The notes: generated from the letters alone by a model not told the origin. Shown: positions 12,148 through 23,799, numbered from the stretch's first letter. The stretch: DNA of 64,000 bases from Manis javanica (GCF_040802235.1 NC_133159.1:76673501-76737500), one strand, 5' to 3'. Numbers and translations: made by a program.

Positions 12148-12614
12148 ACAGCGGTTCTCAAAATACGATCTGGGGACCCCTGGAGATATCCCAGACTTTC
12201 TCAGCAGGGTCTGCAAGGTCAAAACTATTTGCACAAAAATATCAATGTTTACCTTTTTTCTCTCATTCTCTCACATATTTAGAGAAGAGATATGCAATAT
12301 TGTAATAATCTTGTATGGGCTGGATGAAAACAACACTGTGGTGAGCATTTTATAATGTATGTAATTGCTGAATCACAGCTGTACACCTGAAACTAATATT
12401 GTATGTCAATGATACTTCAATAAAAAATAAAATTGAAATTAAAAAGCTAAAAAAACAAAACAGAAGAGTTTTTCAGGGGCTCCAAGATATGAGATGACAC
12501 TATTACTCTGATATCTAATGGAATGTGTCCTATTATATTACAAGTTCTAAATTTTTCTGTTTCAATTTGTAATATGGTAAATATCTATATAGAGCCTACC
12601 TAAACAAAAGCTCT
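12148..12614. repeat. hAT-type DNA transposon fragment split by an L1 tail
   Basis: The left part (12,148 to about 12,290) begins with the hAT-like end 'agcggttctcaaaa', then a 'ggggacccctggagatat' block and 'gggtctgcaaggtcaaaac'. The right part (about 12,456-12,614) carries 'agagtttttcaggggctcc', 'gatgacactattactctgat' and 'ttacaagttctaaattttt'. I associate both blocks with one ancient mammalian hAT element of the Zaphod/Tip100 kind. The L1 3' end sits between them. The right terminus is lost. Confidence 0.55.
12300..12455 (+). mobile_element. Truncated LINE-1 3' end, laurasiatherian-like
   Basis: Ends with 'gctgtacacctgaaactaat', 'attgtatgtcaatgatactt', 'caataaaaaataaaa' and an A-rich tail. 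This resembles the 3' terminus of comparatively modern L1s in laurasiatherian mammals as I remember them. It is severely 5'-truncated; the start could be anywhere from about 12,270 to 12,330. It interrupts the surrounding hAT fragment and so is younger. Confidence 0.65.
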
Positions 12615-13361
12615 TCAGATCATAAAAAGCTTGTTGAAGTGTAAAGTCTTGAAACCAGAAAGTTCGCTGCCTTAGACAGTCTACAAAATGCCAAGTTTCA
12701 CTCTGACCTAAGCAGCAACGTGTCATCTCAGTAACCCACAATGCCTTGCTCTCAACCTTTTCATACTGGCTCAAAATATGTTATATTGCTGGTAATTTAG
12801 CTTCTCTGTAGGTCTGAAGTCACTGTTCTGTCTCCTACTTTTACCTTTCAGTTGCTCATGGAAAAATGACTCTACTCAATGTTTCCTCAATTTTACGTCT
12901 CCTTAGAGTGAGCTGCTGTCACAGCCTTTAGGACCATAGTCAGGAACGCAATCCATACCCTTTTAAATTTTACATATGCACTTACATTATTTTTTAAGTA
13001 TCTAAATTAAATTAGATCCTTTTATCTTTCCAAACAAGACAACAACCTTAGAATAATGCAACTTTCCTCAAAACAACCCACCTTTCCAGCCCCAACTAAT
13101 GCTCACATGATTATCTAGAATTTTAGTTTCAACTTGTTTTAAGCACAAAAATTATTAGTAGTATTATAGTTATGTTGTTGTACTCTAATTTGGATCTGTG
13201 AGAATTTGAGGGTTATAAATTTTCAGAGTCCTTGTCTGTCTGAAAATATCATTATTTCATCCTTACTCTTGAATAATAATTTGGTTGTTCATAGCAAATA
13301 GTACATTTCTGGTTGCACCCTTGGGTAATGGGCAGTGATTTTTGTTCCAGTTCACAAGCAG
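12615..13361. other. No recognised element
   Basis: AT-rich unique sequence. No repeat, gene or signal identified. Confidence 0.4.
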
Positions 13362-13424
13362 GCAGAGTGAGAATGGCAGTTTCAATATTTAATTCTTACC
13401 TCATAAACTTTGAAGGCTAAAAAC
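13362..13424 (+). repeat. 63-bp direct repeat, copy 1
   Basis: Begins 'gcagagtgagaatggcagtt' and ends 'ctaaaaac'. The same 63 bp recurs 615 bp downstream with a single mismatch (g versus t before 'ctaaaaac'). The 552 bp between the copies are not repeated. Confidence 0.95.
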
Positions 13425-13976
13425 TTCCTGCTTCATGTGGGGAGTCCAGCTGCAGCTTCCTACCACATGCAGGGAATGTTTGTTCCCAGTCCCCAAACTG
13501 GCATTAAGACTCCAGCCCTGGAAGCCTCATCCACTCTTGGCTCCCCATGGGCTGTGCAGCTTCAGTCCTTGCTAACTACTGGGTTTTCCTTTCCATTTCT
13601 ATTCCACAGAGATTTTCCTTTTTTGTTTTGGATTATGGATATAAGAAGAGTGATATTTCTGCATGTACTCAATCCACCATCTCAACCTTTAGGTCTGAAT
13701 CCATATCCTCTTAATGGACTTGAGGGATATACTTGCGGAAGTCCAGAAACAGTAAGTCCTTTTGACACTCCAGAGCCAGCATAAAATGCAAAGCACCGAT
13801 TTAGATTATGTTAAAGATCCTAACTTGGAGTTGAGCAATGCTGCACTTGGATTGGTTCCTGAAAATTAAACAGAACTATTTCATTCAAGTTTATGGTCAT
13901 GCAGGTTAATTAAAAATTTCTCTTTAGAAATACAGCCCCCAAGACTCCATGTAATTTAAATAGATTCTACATTCAT
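13425..13976. other. 552-bp segment enclosed by 63-bp direct repeats
   Basis: Unique sequence lying exactly between the two near-identical repeats. It contains an uninterrupted frame (13,410-13,784, 124 residues). Within it is a pyrimidine tract plus CAG (acceptor-like, ending 13,609) and a 'gtaagt' donor-like site at 13,752, together outlining a 142-bp exon-like interval. I recognise no protein family, and there is no poly-A tail to suggest a retroposon. It is either inserted DNA with a long repair-generated duplication or the remains of a larger tandem duplication. Confidence 0.4.
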
Positions 13977-14039
13977 GCAGAGTGAGAATGGCAGTTTCAA
14001 TATTTAATTCTTACCTCATAAACTTTGAAGTCTAAAAAC
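13977..14039 (+). repeat. 63-bp direct repeat, copy 2
   Basis: Matches 13,362-13,424 at 62 of 63 positions in the same orientation. The high identity suggests a recent duplication compared with the other old repeats in the window. Confidence 0.95.
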
Positions 14040-15230
14040 ACATCCTCCCCAAGTTGTGAACACTCTTTATGATGGAAACAACTCACTAAAGGGAACTTGG
14101 AGTTGCTAGGTAACTTGGTGCCTGTGGAAGGTTTCTGATAAAATGTATTTAAATCAAATTTCCTGGAGCAGATGGGCAAACTGAAGTGGACAATAAATTC
14201 AAACGATCTGTTATTGACTTTTCATGCTAAAACTAAAGGCTCCTTGCAGTCAAAGCTCACACAGATCCTTCTCACTGGGCAGGTTTAAAGCAGCCTTGCT
14301 GCAGAGAGCATCACATCTCATTCTCTGCAATGGGAAGCCATCTGAGGTGTATGAGCTGAATTTCTAGAAACTGGGGAAGAATGTGAAGAATGAACATCAC
14401 ATGGAGAAGGAGGTATCTTTGAATGGGTCTGGTTTCCTTGCTTCTTCACTGGGTACAACCGTTTTCTATAAAGTTAAAGGCCCTAGTTAGGCTGGTCTTC
14501 TATTTACTTTTTCCAGAACTTAGAAAGAAAATCAAATAGTCAAAGTGGAGCTGTGCTTCTGGGTAGAGAATCAACTATGCTAGGATCTCCATCTTCAATG
14601 GTTCAGGTAGGAGCTCTTAGAAATCAGAAGAAATTGTGAATGCATATCCTATAATGTAGCTTTGAGCATCACCCAATAATTGAATTCTACTACTTGACAT
14701 TATGTACGTTGAGAACGAGTAGAAGCTGCCAATTATTTCTCAATATTTTTGATGAGATCACAGGTATTGGGGGCAAGCAGTGGGAGAGGTAGAAGTTTAT
14801 ACTTAATCCTCTATGAGTTTATATATAATCCTCTATGAAAAGTTCTTCAGAAGTCTTTTTCTGAAGGAGGAACTTCAGTCACCCTACAACCCACAAGAGT
14901 TACTTCATTACTCAATTCTCTGTAACCTTTTAAGCTTGGTGAATTTGTGCAAAAACAATTTAAAGCAATGTGGTAGTTAACTTATCAGTTCTGGAACCAA
15001 GTAACTAAAAATATACAAAGTCCTAGAAATGAAGCCCCAGAGAAGTGTCATTAACTTTTTGAACATGCATGGAAAACAGATGAAATCAAACCCCAGCATA
15101 TGTGTCTTTGTTACTCCACTGTGAAAATTTTCACCATGAGAATAAGGAAGGGTACCATAGAAGAGGAGATACGGTGAGTGGAAGCAAGGAAACAGGAATA
15201 GCAAATTGTGGGGCCACAGTTAAGGAAAAA
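14040..15230. other. No recognised element
   Basis: Unique AT-rich DNA. A short local duplication of 'ctctatgag/aa' within 14,809-14,838 is trivial. Confidence 0.4.
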
Positions 15231-15234
15231 AGGC

Positions 15235-15460
15235 TCATGCTGAGTGGCTGCTGCTTGGCAGGCACTGTACTTGGTTCTTCCCCCATGTTATTTCACTTAA
15301 TTATCACAGCAAACCTATGCAGAAGACATTAATTTTTTTCCATGCTATAGGTGATAAAACTGACACCCCAAGGGGCCTGTGCCTTATGAGAAGCCACACA
15401 GCTCATGAATGGCAGAGCCCAATTCAGAAACAGGCTTGCTTGATTTCAAAGCCCAGGCTA
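15235..15460 (-). repeat. MIR SINE (antisense)
   Basis: Carries the reverse MIR order: 'ggcaggcactgtacttgg', 'cacttaattatcacagcaaa', 'aggtgataaaactgacaccc', 'cacacagctcatgaatggca', 'caaagcccaggct'. Nearly full length and clearly recognisable. Confidence 0.8.
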
Positions 15461-15494
15461 CTTCTCAGGGAACCAGGGCCCTGGGGAGGGAGTG

Positions 15495-16078
15495 AGATAA
15501 TAGGCACACTCATATACTGCTAATGGGAGTGGAAATTGGTTCAAATTTTAAAGACAAATTTAGCCATGTCTGTCCAAATGTCAAGTATACAAATCCTCAA
15601 ATTCTGTAAAATTAACTTCTGGGAATTTATCCTAGAGATGCACTTTCAAAAGCACACAATGATATACATATAAAGGTGTTCATACTGACATGGTTTGTAA
15701 TAGAAAAAAATTGGAAACATCATAAATATTCTTTAATAGGGGATTGGTTAGATAATTTATTGTACAACCAAAGGCACTGCACTCTTAAAAATAATTTTTT
15801 AATTATGTGGCCACATGAAAAGATGCTTTCAATATTGCTCAATAAAATGAATAAGTTTCAGCAAGGCACGTATGTGTGAGTGTGTGTGGTGTGGTACAGT
15901 TGAAAGTCTAGACGCACAATTTGCTGTTGTCAATGGTGAACTTGTAGGGAGTGGGATGAGAGTGGTTCTTGATAGAGTGGGGAGGGAAACTCTTACTTTT
16001 CACTTTGTACCATTCTAATCTGATTTTCTTTCTAATAAGCAAGTATTACTTTCATAATAAAAGAAAAAATTTAAAGAA
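15495..16078 (+). mobile_element. Old LINE-1 (L1M-age) 3' UTR fragment
   Basis: The L1M 3' UTR order is seen: 'ctgggaatttatcctagag', a 'gtgttcatactgacatggtt' block, 'aaaattggaaacatcataaa', 'aataggggattggttaga'. It ends with 'agcaagtattactttcataa' and 'aataaaagaaaaaa', the old L1 terminus with its remnant poly-A. No coding part of ORF2 is retained. Confidence 0.8.
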
Positions 16079-16079
16079 G

Positions 16080-16970
16080 GCCTTTTGTGAACTTAAAAAA
16101 TAATGGAAGGTTTTTATAACACAAAAATGAAGTGGGTCAGGATCTGTTGGAGAATAAAGGAGGGCAGATGATGATTAAGGAGCTAATGATTGCCAAAGGT
16201 CGTTTATGTCTTCATGCTAATTGCCAAGGCAGATTCACAAAGAACTGCGGCATTGGAGAGAGCGTACCTTGAAGGCAGAAGACGAAAAAGGAAACTCTTC
16301 ATGATATTTTGGATAACTTGTCAAACCAACATCCAAATGCTCTGGTATTCTTTCAACCCTATTCAGAGCCCAGCACCTTCAAGACTCTGTTCTATTTACA
16401 CGAAGCATGATCAGTAGAAAGAAAGCTTGGTAGGTAGCTCAGGTAGGAAGAGAAGCCTTTGTTTCAAAAAAAAAACTTGGCCATCGCAAGCCATTGCCTT
16501 CCCAGGATACAAGGGGGTCGTCAGTGACAGCTGCAGCCCTTTCTGCATGGAAATATCCTCTGATGTGGAGGCAGATTGCATTTGCGTGGCTAATCCAGCC
16601 ATACCCTCGAGAAATGAGAAAAGGCCCAAGCTACCCATATGCGCTATAGATTCCAAAAGGAGATGAGTCTACCATCAAGTTTTTCTGCCACTGCTTTTTC
16701 TGATAATGTCAACAGAGCTACTATTGTTTCATTAGATTTCTTTGGTTTGAACCTAAAAGGAATTTCTGTTGAGTGACTATCTCAGAGATGCTTCAGATAT
16801 CTCAGAGCAATTTTTGCAGAAGACATGACTGAATATTTTTTCTTAACTATTTTTCTTAGAAATATGGTTTATCTGTTCTCTCCAAAATGCCTGATACTTC
16901 CTAATCCTGTTATTGTGTTCTAGTTAGGTTTCCTTTGGCTATTAGAGCCATTATTTGCACTTTCCCTAAT
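16080..16970. other. Unannotated, repeat-poor DNA
   Basis: No repeat recognised. The stretch 16,490-16,680 has more CpG than its surroundings and open frames on both strands, but no recognisable protein. It could be a conserved element. Confidence 0.3.
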
Positions 16971-16974
16971 AATA

Positions 16975-17215
16975 GTAATAATAATGATAGATGATATTTA
17001 TTAGGGCTTATTATGAGCCATGCACTGTTTTAAGTGCTTTACATAAATTAATTAATTTAAGCCTCATTATAAATCTATAAAGTAGGGACCATTATTACTC
17101 TATATGACAGATGAAAATACTGAAATGAGATTGAGGAGGTTAAGGAACTTGCCCAAGCAGTAAACTAGGATTCACAGCAGATCTGTCTCACTCTAAAGCA
17201 TGTTCACATTACAAA
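16975..17215 (-). repeat. MIR SINE (antisense)
   Basis: The order 'tatgagccatgcactg', 'taagtgctttacataaatta', 'atatgacagatgaaaatact', 'ggaacttgcccaagcag' is MIR in reverse orientation. Confidence 0.8.
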
Positions 17216-17944
17216 GAGGGTAGTTTCTCTTGTAGCAGGCAGCAGGGCAGAAAATTTCTCTGAACCAAGAGAATCCCTGTACTCTGAGCAGTCTGGCTAT
17301 TTTTTGTGTGTGGGTATCTCCCAGCTATCTACCAGCCCTCTCCAGGGAAGCCACAATTCATCTTCCTTAACATGGAGAGACTCTTCACCAGAATCCTGAT
17401 TGCCTGTCAGCCACACCTCAGGTCTCTAGCTCCTTCTCTGCCAGCTTGAGTCCACACTGATCTCCTGTGCTAACAACTTTTGCCTTTGCTGGCAGCACCA
17501 TACAATAAGCACGTGTTTCTAAATATCTTATTATCTAATTATCTAAAATACATAATTTAACACATTCTTAGAATCTACTTCCCTAGGCTTTGAAGGTGTA
17601 TCAGATACCTCTTACTCTTTGCCTCATATACTTTTAGCCCACCTTTTATTCCATCTTCTGCTACAGCAACCAGCTATGCCCAAGAATAACCAAAGTTCTT
17701 GCCTCAGCCGGACCATGAATTATTCTCTCTAGCCTGAGCTTCTCTGATAACCTGACTGGGTATCAGCCAGAACTGGTTTAGCACTCACAAACTAGACAGT
17801 CAGAGGGATTAACACCCTTTGGGATAACCCTTGACTAATAAGGATGGAAACTGGTGGATGGAGATGTTCTCTTTTGCCCCTTGTGTAAACAATTCTTAGA
17901 CACATTCTAAATGGCTCACAGTGATGACCAGCTTAATAATTACC
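17216..17944. other. No recognised element
   Basis: Unique DNA. It may include diverged flanks of the ERV-like region that follows, but I cannot support a boundary. Confidence 0.35.
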
Positions 17945-19195
17945 ATTTTTATAGGTTTTCTCTATAAGGAAGTTTGGGGAAGGGGCATACGGATGGGCCT
18001 ATGAAGAAAAGGCATAAAGACTGAAGATTATTGATTCTCGTGTTACTAGCCATGAGCATCCTCCACAGTGAATCAATAGTGTCAACAACCAAGTAGAGAG
18101 GATAACCTGTCTTTTGGATGTCAGTGGGCCTCTTTCCATGGCCACTCCAGTACTTGGTGATATGTTCATGAATGGCATGGCCATGGTGACAGGGGTAGAG
18201 ACTAGATGTGGACACAGTAGTATCAACTCCCTTTCACCAAGGCTGATATAGCTCCTGCCATGGCTGAATATTCATCCTGCCAGCAGCACAGACTGGCACA
18301 CATAAGGCACCACCCTTGAGGAGACTAGTCAGTTTCTTGGTGCCAAGTTAATTACATCAGACCTAATTCCATTACTGGAACTGACACCTAGTTTGAATAC
18401 AGCTTTTCCTTCCTTGAGCTCAGTGCTGTTGCCAATACCACTATCTGAAAATTTATGGAATGTCCTCTTTATTGATATCAGATTCCGTACAACATTGCCT
18501 CAGACTAAGGGATCCATATGATAGCAAAGGGTAGTGTGACAATGGGCACATGACTATGAGACTGATTGCTCTTACAATGTACTTTATCATGCAGAGGTAT
18601 CCAGCCTAGTGCAATAATGGAATGGCCTATTAAATTCTCAATTTAAGTCACTAACTTGGGCATAACACCCTATATGGTTGGACTGTATCCTCTAGCATGT
18701 AGTATATACACAGAATAAATAGTGCTAATTCTCCAACAGCTAGAATATGTGGTTCCAAGGATCGATGTGTGGAAATAGATTGGTTCCTTTTACCATCATT
18801 CTTAGTGACCCCTTGTGAAATTTTTATTAAGATCAACTGGCCCTGATTGCTATGAGGAACTAGGGTTTCTACTATACAATGAAGATGGTAGGGTAGAAGT
18901 AAGTAAGTCTGGGACCTAGGGATTCAGTGGGCTGTCTCTTGGTGGTTAGTGGTAACTCCGTGCCTGATAACTGCAAATAGGAACTGCAGAACATCCGTCA
19001 AAGGTGCTAATGCAACTCAGACCCCTTTTCAGATGCAGATCTAAGTCACCCCACCTGGAAAGCAACCTAGACCAGCTGAGGTGTTCACAAAGGGTAAGGG
19101 AAATACAGAATGAGTGGTGGAAGATGAAGATGATAAATAACAATTATAGCCTTGGTACCAGTTGTCATAGTGGGGACTGGAGCTCATAACATTAA
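17945..19195. repeat. Possible ancient endogenous retrovirus internal fragment (ERVL-like)
   Basis: This roughly 1.2-kb block has moderate GC, evidence of former coding capacity on the minus strand near 17,949-18,226, and stretches such as 'aaccagttgtcatagtgggg'-type text near the right end. They remind me of old mammalian ERVL internal sequence. I see no intact gag, pol or env frame, no primer-binding site, and no flanking LTR pair. The orientation is undecided and the assignment rests on recollection of repeat texture, so it is weak. Unique non-repeat DNA is the main alternative. Confidence 0.3.
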
Positions 19196-19259
19196 CCTTC
19201 CTGTGTTAAGTCTTGAAGGCTCTGTGAAGGAAAATAAAGCACAGTAAGGGGGTAAGAGT

Positions 19260-19690
19260 AGTAGGGGGTAAGAATTTAAAAAGAATGCTCAGGGAAGCTT
19301 TCTCTGATTATGTGATATTTGAACAGAAACCTAAATGAAATACAGGAGCAAGCCATACAGGTACATCGGAAATAACATTCCAGAAAAAGTAGGAAGTCTA
19401 GAGGTTCCAAAGCAGGAGGATGATTGGTGTGTTTGAGGAGGCTAGTATGGCTGAAAGGGGGTGAGCAAAGAAGAGAGCGGTGAGCAGTGTGATCAGGAAG
19501 GTACGTGGAGCCCAGACCAGGCAGGGCATTGGAGTGAGGATTTGGGATTCCACGATCGTGAGGTAGGGAGCCATCAGTGGATTTTGAGAAGATGACATGA
19601 TACATCTTATACTATATAGAGCTCCCTAGTGCTCTGTGAATTGGCTGTAGGGGTTCAAGGATGGTGCAGGGAGACCAATTAAGAACTGGT
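19260..19690 (+). repeat. Ancient mammalian repeat fragment
   Basis: Blocks such as 'taacattccagaaaaagtag', 'gtgtttgaggaggctagtat', 'agaccaggcagggcattgg' and 'gagccatcagtggattttga' have the layout of an old mammalian-wide repeat seen several times in this window. The canonical text is 'agcattccaggcagagggaa', later 'gggccttgtaggccat' and 'gggaagccattggagggttt'. Family name not determined. Confidence 0.5.
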
Positions 19691-19849
19691 AGAGAGTGGA
19701 TCTCACTTAGGATGAGTTTTCTGGGTACACAGAGCAAAGGTATGGTGTTGCTGAACATGGGTCTTGGATCAAGAGTGGTGTTACTGTTCTTTGGAGCTGA
19801 CTTTAAGCTATTCCTGAGCAAAAAATCAGTTCTTACAAATCTTTTATGA

Positions 19850-20062
19850 TGCCCTGACCACGTGCCAGAAAGTATGCTCCTTGCGACACAAATATCTTCT
19901 CTTCTAACTCATATAACAACCCTGGCAGATGGGACTACTCTGTGCAAGTTTACAGATAAAGAAACAGAGGCTGGGAGCAGGGGGTATTGAGGAAGTTGCC
20001 AATGGTCATTAATGGGAAAGGGGCAGAGCTCTGGATTTGCATCAAGGGCTTATTCCAGAGCC
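19850..20062 (-). repeat. MIR SINE (antisense)
   Basis: A 'ccacgtgccagaaagtatgc' block, then 'ctaactcatataacaaccct', 'acagataaagaaacagaggc' and 'gggcagagctctggatttg' follow the reverse MIR order. Confidence 0.75.
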
Positions 20063-21480
20063 CAGACTCGACAGCAGAGCCAACGGAGACAACGCTGAGC
20101 GACTCACCATACAGAACTCCGGGGACACTCACATTCTTTGGTGGCCTAATCCTCTTTATCCTTCTGATTATGAAAAATAACTAATGTTAACAGGAAGAAC
20201 TGATTTTTTTAAGTTTTGTTTGCCTGGAAGAAAATAACTAAGACAGTGATTCTATTTGTTTATAAAGATCTCCTAAGTTAGAATGATCCTTTTGCCTAGA
20301 AAACCATTTGGTCCAATGACAGGAGTGGGTGGGCATTTTATTCTGAGCTCCTTTTCTGACGTCTACTGCAGTTATCCTGCTGTGTGACTTTTTCCCCCCA
20401 GAAAGCCCACCCAGAATAGTCCTGCCTTATTCTTACTTCTAAAAAGTCATTAGTGTAGTTACATCAGAGAAGAAGGGAAAACACAGATGTGTGATCTGCC
20501 TGTGAAGTAGTTGCCCCGCACAAGCTCAGCCTTTTTCATGTGCTGACTGTGAGCCTGTCCTCATGCTGGGGTGGAGAAGCTCATTACTGCTCAGAGTAAC
20601 TGAGAAACAGGGCTGGGCACAGGGAAGAGGGACACCAAAGGCTCCAAGTGCTGCCACCAAATTGGATCCTGAAAAGTCTGACACTGGGGCACCTACTAGA
20701 GTCGCTCAGCAGCCACATGCTTTTCACAGTGGGACTGCAGGGATAAAGGAGGTCACTCTGGTGCACTGGAGCATTGCCCAGTATTTGCCAATGAGTAGAA
20801 GGGTCATGGGGTTGGTGGCCACATAGTATGATGGGTGCAAAAGTAGCATACACATCATTTGGGTGGGCTGTACTCAGCTTTGGTGTTTTGTGGAAGTTGC
20901 AGCCCTCCTGGAAACACAATGACATGTCTGCAACTCAGAAAATCTTTCACGGTTTAGACCCTGCACCTCCCTTTCATGTCTTTTTCCTTTCTACTTGTAT
21001 CTTCTTGGCTGCCCTCGCTGTTGTGTTGATGAACTTCTGCCACTGGATTTGGGGTGCCCTGCCTAAATGGCATTTTGGCATGGATGTCCCCAGGTGTCTA
21101 GCATCCTTGCCTAGATTAACGTGTTAGTGGCATATGGCACGAAAGACCTGTCATTTGGTCTCAGAATCAGTTTGAAGTATCTGCCAGGCTGCTGACTTGT
21201 TTGGCAAAATGCCTTGTGACCCTAGTGTTTGAGGAAGGAGAGTAACCCTGAAAATTACTTTGAGTGAATTTTCTTGGGTAAAAGCCAGAATCTGACTTCC
21301 TGCCTTTCCTCATTTCTCTCTCTCTCTTTTTTCCCTGGTATTTGAACTAAAGACACAAGCATACATTCTGAGATGAGTGCCAAGGAAAAAGGATAATTTT
21401 GAAAATAGCATTCATTGTTTCATTTTTGGCCCCACACCTTTCTCTTTCTCCATAAAGAGAAGGGCCTAACTTGTGTTTTT
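20063..21480. other. No recognised element
   Basis: Unique DNA. A 99-residue frame at 20,828-21,127 has hydrophobic stretches but no recognised domain, promoter or splice support. Confidence 0.4.
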
Positions 21481-21484
21481 CAGA

Positions 21485-21640
21485 CTCTGTTGCATTTGAT
21501 CCTTTTAAAAGCTCCTGTGTAGGTATTAGCTTTATTTTGTAGACAAGAAAACTGAGACTTGGAGAGATTTTAAAATGTTGCCAAACCATACTACAAAGAA
21601 GTGGCAGAATACCAATTCAAACCCAGGTCTCCCTGCCCTC
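21485..21640 (-). repeat. MIR SINE (antisense, partial)
   Basis: The blocks 'ttttgtagacaagaaaactg', 'agacttggagagattttaaa' and 'ccaattcaaacccaggtct' are the reverse MIR core and head. Confidence 0.7.
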
Positions 21641-22635
21641 CCCAGGCCAGATCCAAAGATAGACCACTGTCTGAACTGATGCTGTGCCCACATCCAAATG
21701 TCTCTGGGGGGGAGGGGGAGGGAGAGTTTTTACTACAGTTCAATGGATGGAGCGCACAGTGATCAGTGTCTCCATAGGCATTGTCAGCAAGAGCTCCTGG
21801 ATTCTTGCACAATCTCTTCCTCCTGCTCTTCTCTCAGTGTGTTTAAATGTGGGTCATTGTTACTGTTTAGTTGCCTGATGGGTTTCTTGCTCCTAAATCC
21901 AAGTGACGAAGCAGATCCTGCTGTCCTTGGGATTATCCCCTCTGATGAGTGATGACCTCAGGACTGGAGACAGCTGACCTGCAGGCAGAGAGAGGGGGTG
22001 TCAGAGGTTCCTCCAGCTCCATTTGGATTGATGACCCAGAATAATTCTGGCAGCAGGGCTCTTGGAATTGGCCTCAACCAGCAATCTTTCTCAATTTTGG
22101 GGTTTGAGGTGGAGTGTTTTGGCATTTTTTCACACATGCCCTCTTTTCTCCACAGTAGGTATTGGGAAAATACTCTCTCTCTAATCACCTGGATTAGTTG
22201 CCACACACCACCAAACAATTACCACTGAACAGACTGTATTCACTGAGTACTCTTTCCCGTCTTTATGCTCCACTTTGCAAGAATCTTTCACTGATAATGC
22301 CCCCCAGTTTTTCATTCTGAATCAAAATTCTGTACCCACTTTGAGGCCCTGCTCAGTCGGTCTCCTCCAAGAAACCTCCAAATCCATCTACCCCACCAAT
22401 AGTTTCCTTATTCCAAATTCCTTACAATGATAATAACAGCATTTCTTTAAAATAATGTTTCCTTGAATAAGTAATATCATATGTCTCAACACATAAGCAT
22501 AACAGAGGATACAAATAATCGAAGTGAAAAGTAAGTAGGCTTGTTTCAGCTTCCCAGACCCTGAGCCGTCCAGAGGTAGCGGAATATATAGACGTGCCTT
22601 TAAAAAAAATCCATAAAAAATATGAGAATAATTGT
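21641..22635. other. No recognised element
   Basis: Unique DNA with a short G-rich run ('tctctgggggggagggggag') near 21,702. Confidence 0.4.
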
Positions 22636-22639
22636 TAAC

Positions 22640-22840
22640 ACATAACAGTTATGTAAGAGATACTATGCTACATACTTTATATGAATTGTTTCACCGAATC
22701 CTCCCAACTTTATGATTTGGATATCCATATTATACATATTGTACAAATAGGAAATGGAGGCTCAGAAAGTTAAGTGCCATGCCATGCTCACACAGCTATG
22801 ATGTGGCCCAAGCTCTTGACCGCCATGCGCTATGCCTTAA
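22640..22840 (-). repeat. MIR SINE (antisense)
   Basis: Blocks 'gagatactatgctacatact', 'caaataggaaatggaggctc', 'agaaagttaagtgccatgcc' and 'ctcacacagctatgatgtgg' follow the reverse MIR order. Confidence 0.7.
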
Positions 22841-22914
22841 AATAAATGACTCTTGTTGTCATATATGAATATATATAAACATATTAAAGGGTACAGAGGA
22901 AGACAAGAAGCTGT

Positions 22915-23125
22915 GCAGTATAGTTAAAAGTACATGCACTTGGGGATCAAATTCTGACTATGAACCTTACTACTTATGTGACCATAGGTAAATCTCCCAG
23001 ACTCTCTGAACCTCTGTTTCCTGACCTGCAAAATGGAAAAATGCTAACCTTAGAAAGGCAGAAGGATTAGGGGAAATAAAGCATGCAAAACACCTGGCAC
23101 ACTGAAAACACTCAGAAATATTTTC
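22915..23125 (+). repeat. MIR SINE
   Basis: Sense MIR order: 'gcagtatagttaaaagtaca', 'ctacttatgtgaccatagg', 'gaacctctgtttcctgacct', 'gcaaaatggaaaaatgct', 'aacacctggcacactgaaaa'. It faces the MIR just upstream head to head. Confidence 0.8.
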
Positions 23126-23505
23126 CCTACCAAGAGCTATGTCTTTTTTAAGCTACATTTGTTGGCTTCACTGCCCTGTGCAGAGCAGGCAAGAAATAGC
23201 CATGTGATGTCTGGCACAGCACAGAGCTAGCTTTCTGAGTGGCAAGAACGTACCACACAGAGGTCCCTGAAAGGAAATGCAACCAGCAGGTCCTTGCTCC
23301 AAGTGCCAATGGGGCTAACTCATAGGGAACAGGTGGTTGTTTGTTAGCTGTTCAAAGAAATGTATGGAATAGCATGGAAGACTGGCCCTAAGGTTGTATG
23401 AGTTCTAAACCTTCCCTGAGGTCAACAAGCAGAAATGGAGTGTGGAAGGAAAACAAAGACTGAGGAAATACTGTTAGAGACTTTGTCTGCAACATCTTCC
23501 TCCCG
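23126..23505. other. No recognised element
   Basis: Unique DNA between MIR and L2. Confidence 0.4.
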
Positions 23506-23509
23506 ATGC

Positions 23510-23795
23510 CCTCATGGAAACCTCTTCACCTTTCCCCAGTCATCTCCTCGGGGATTTCTCCCAACCTGCAGCCTGCCTCCAGCCCCACTTGGCTTCTAAT
23601 TTTTTCATGGCACTTTCATCACCTGCCATCTGGTATAACCGTCCTGTCCATTGCATTTGTTTCCATCATCTGACTCCCCCAGAATGGAGCCTCCTTGAGG
23701 ACATGAGTCTGTTTTTCTTCACCGATGTATCCTAAGTACTGACAACAGAGCCTGGCACATGTAAATATTCAATAAATATTTGCTGGATGAATACG
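23510..23795 (+). repeat. LINE-2 3' end fragment
   Basis: The typical L2 3' UTR is visible: 'cacctgccatctggtataac', 'agaatggagcctccttgagg', 'caccgatgtatcctaagtac', then 'gagcctggcacatgtaaata' and 'tcaataaatatttgctggat'. Confidence 0.85.
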
Positions 23796-23799
23796 TTCT

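Noticed and set aside
20828..21127. 99-residue plus-strand frame with hydrophobic stretches
   Set aside because: No recognised domain, no promoter or splice context, and a conflicting frame on the opposite strand just upstream.
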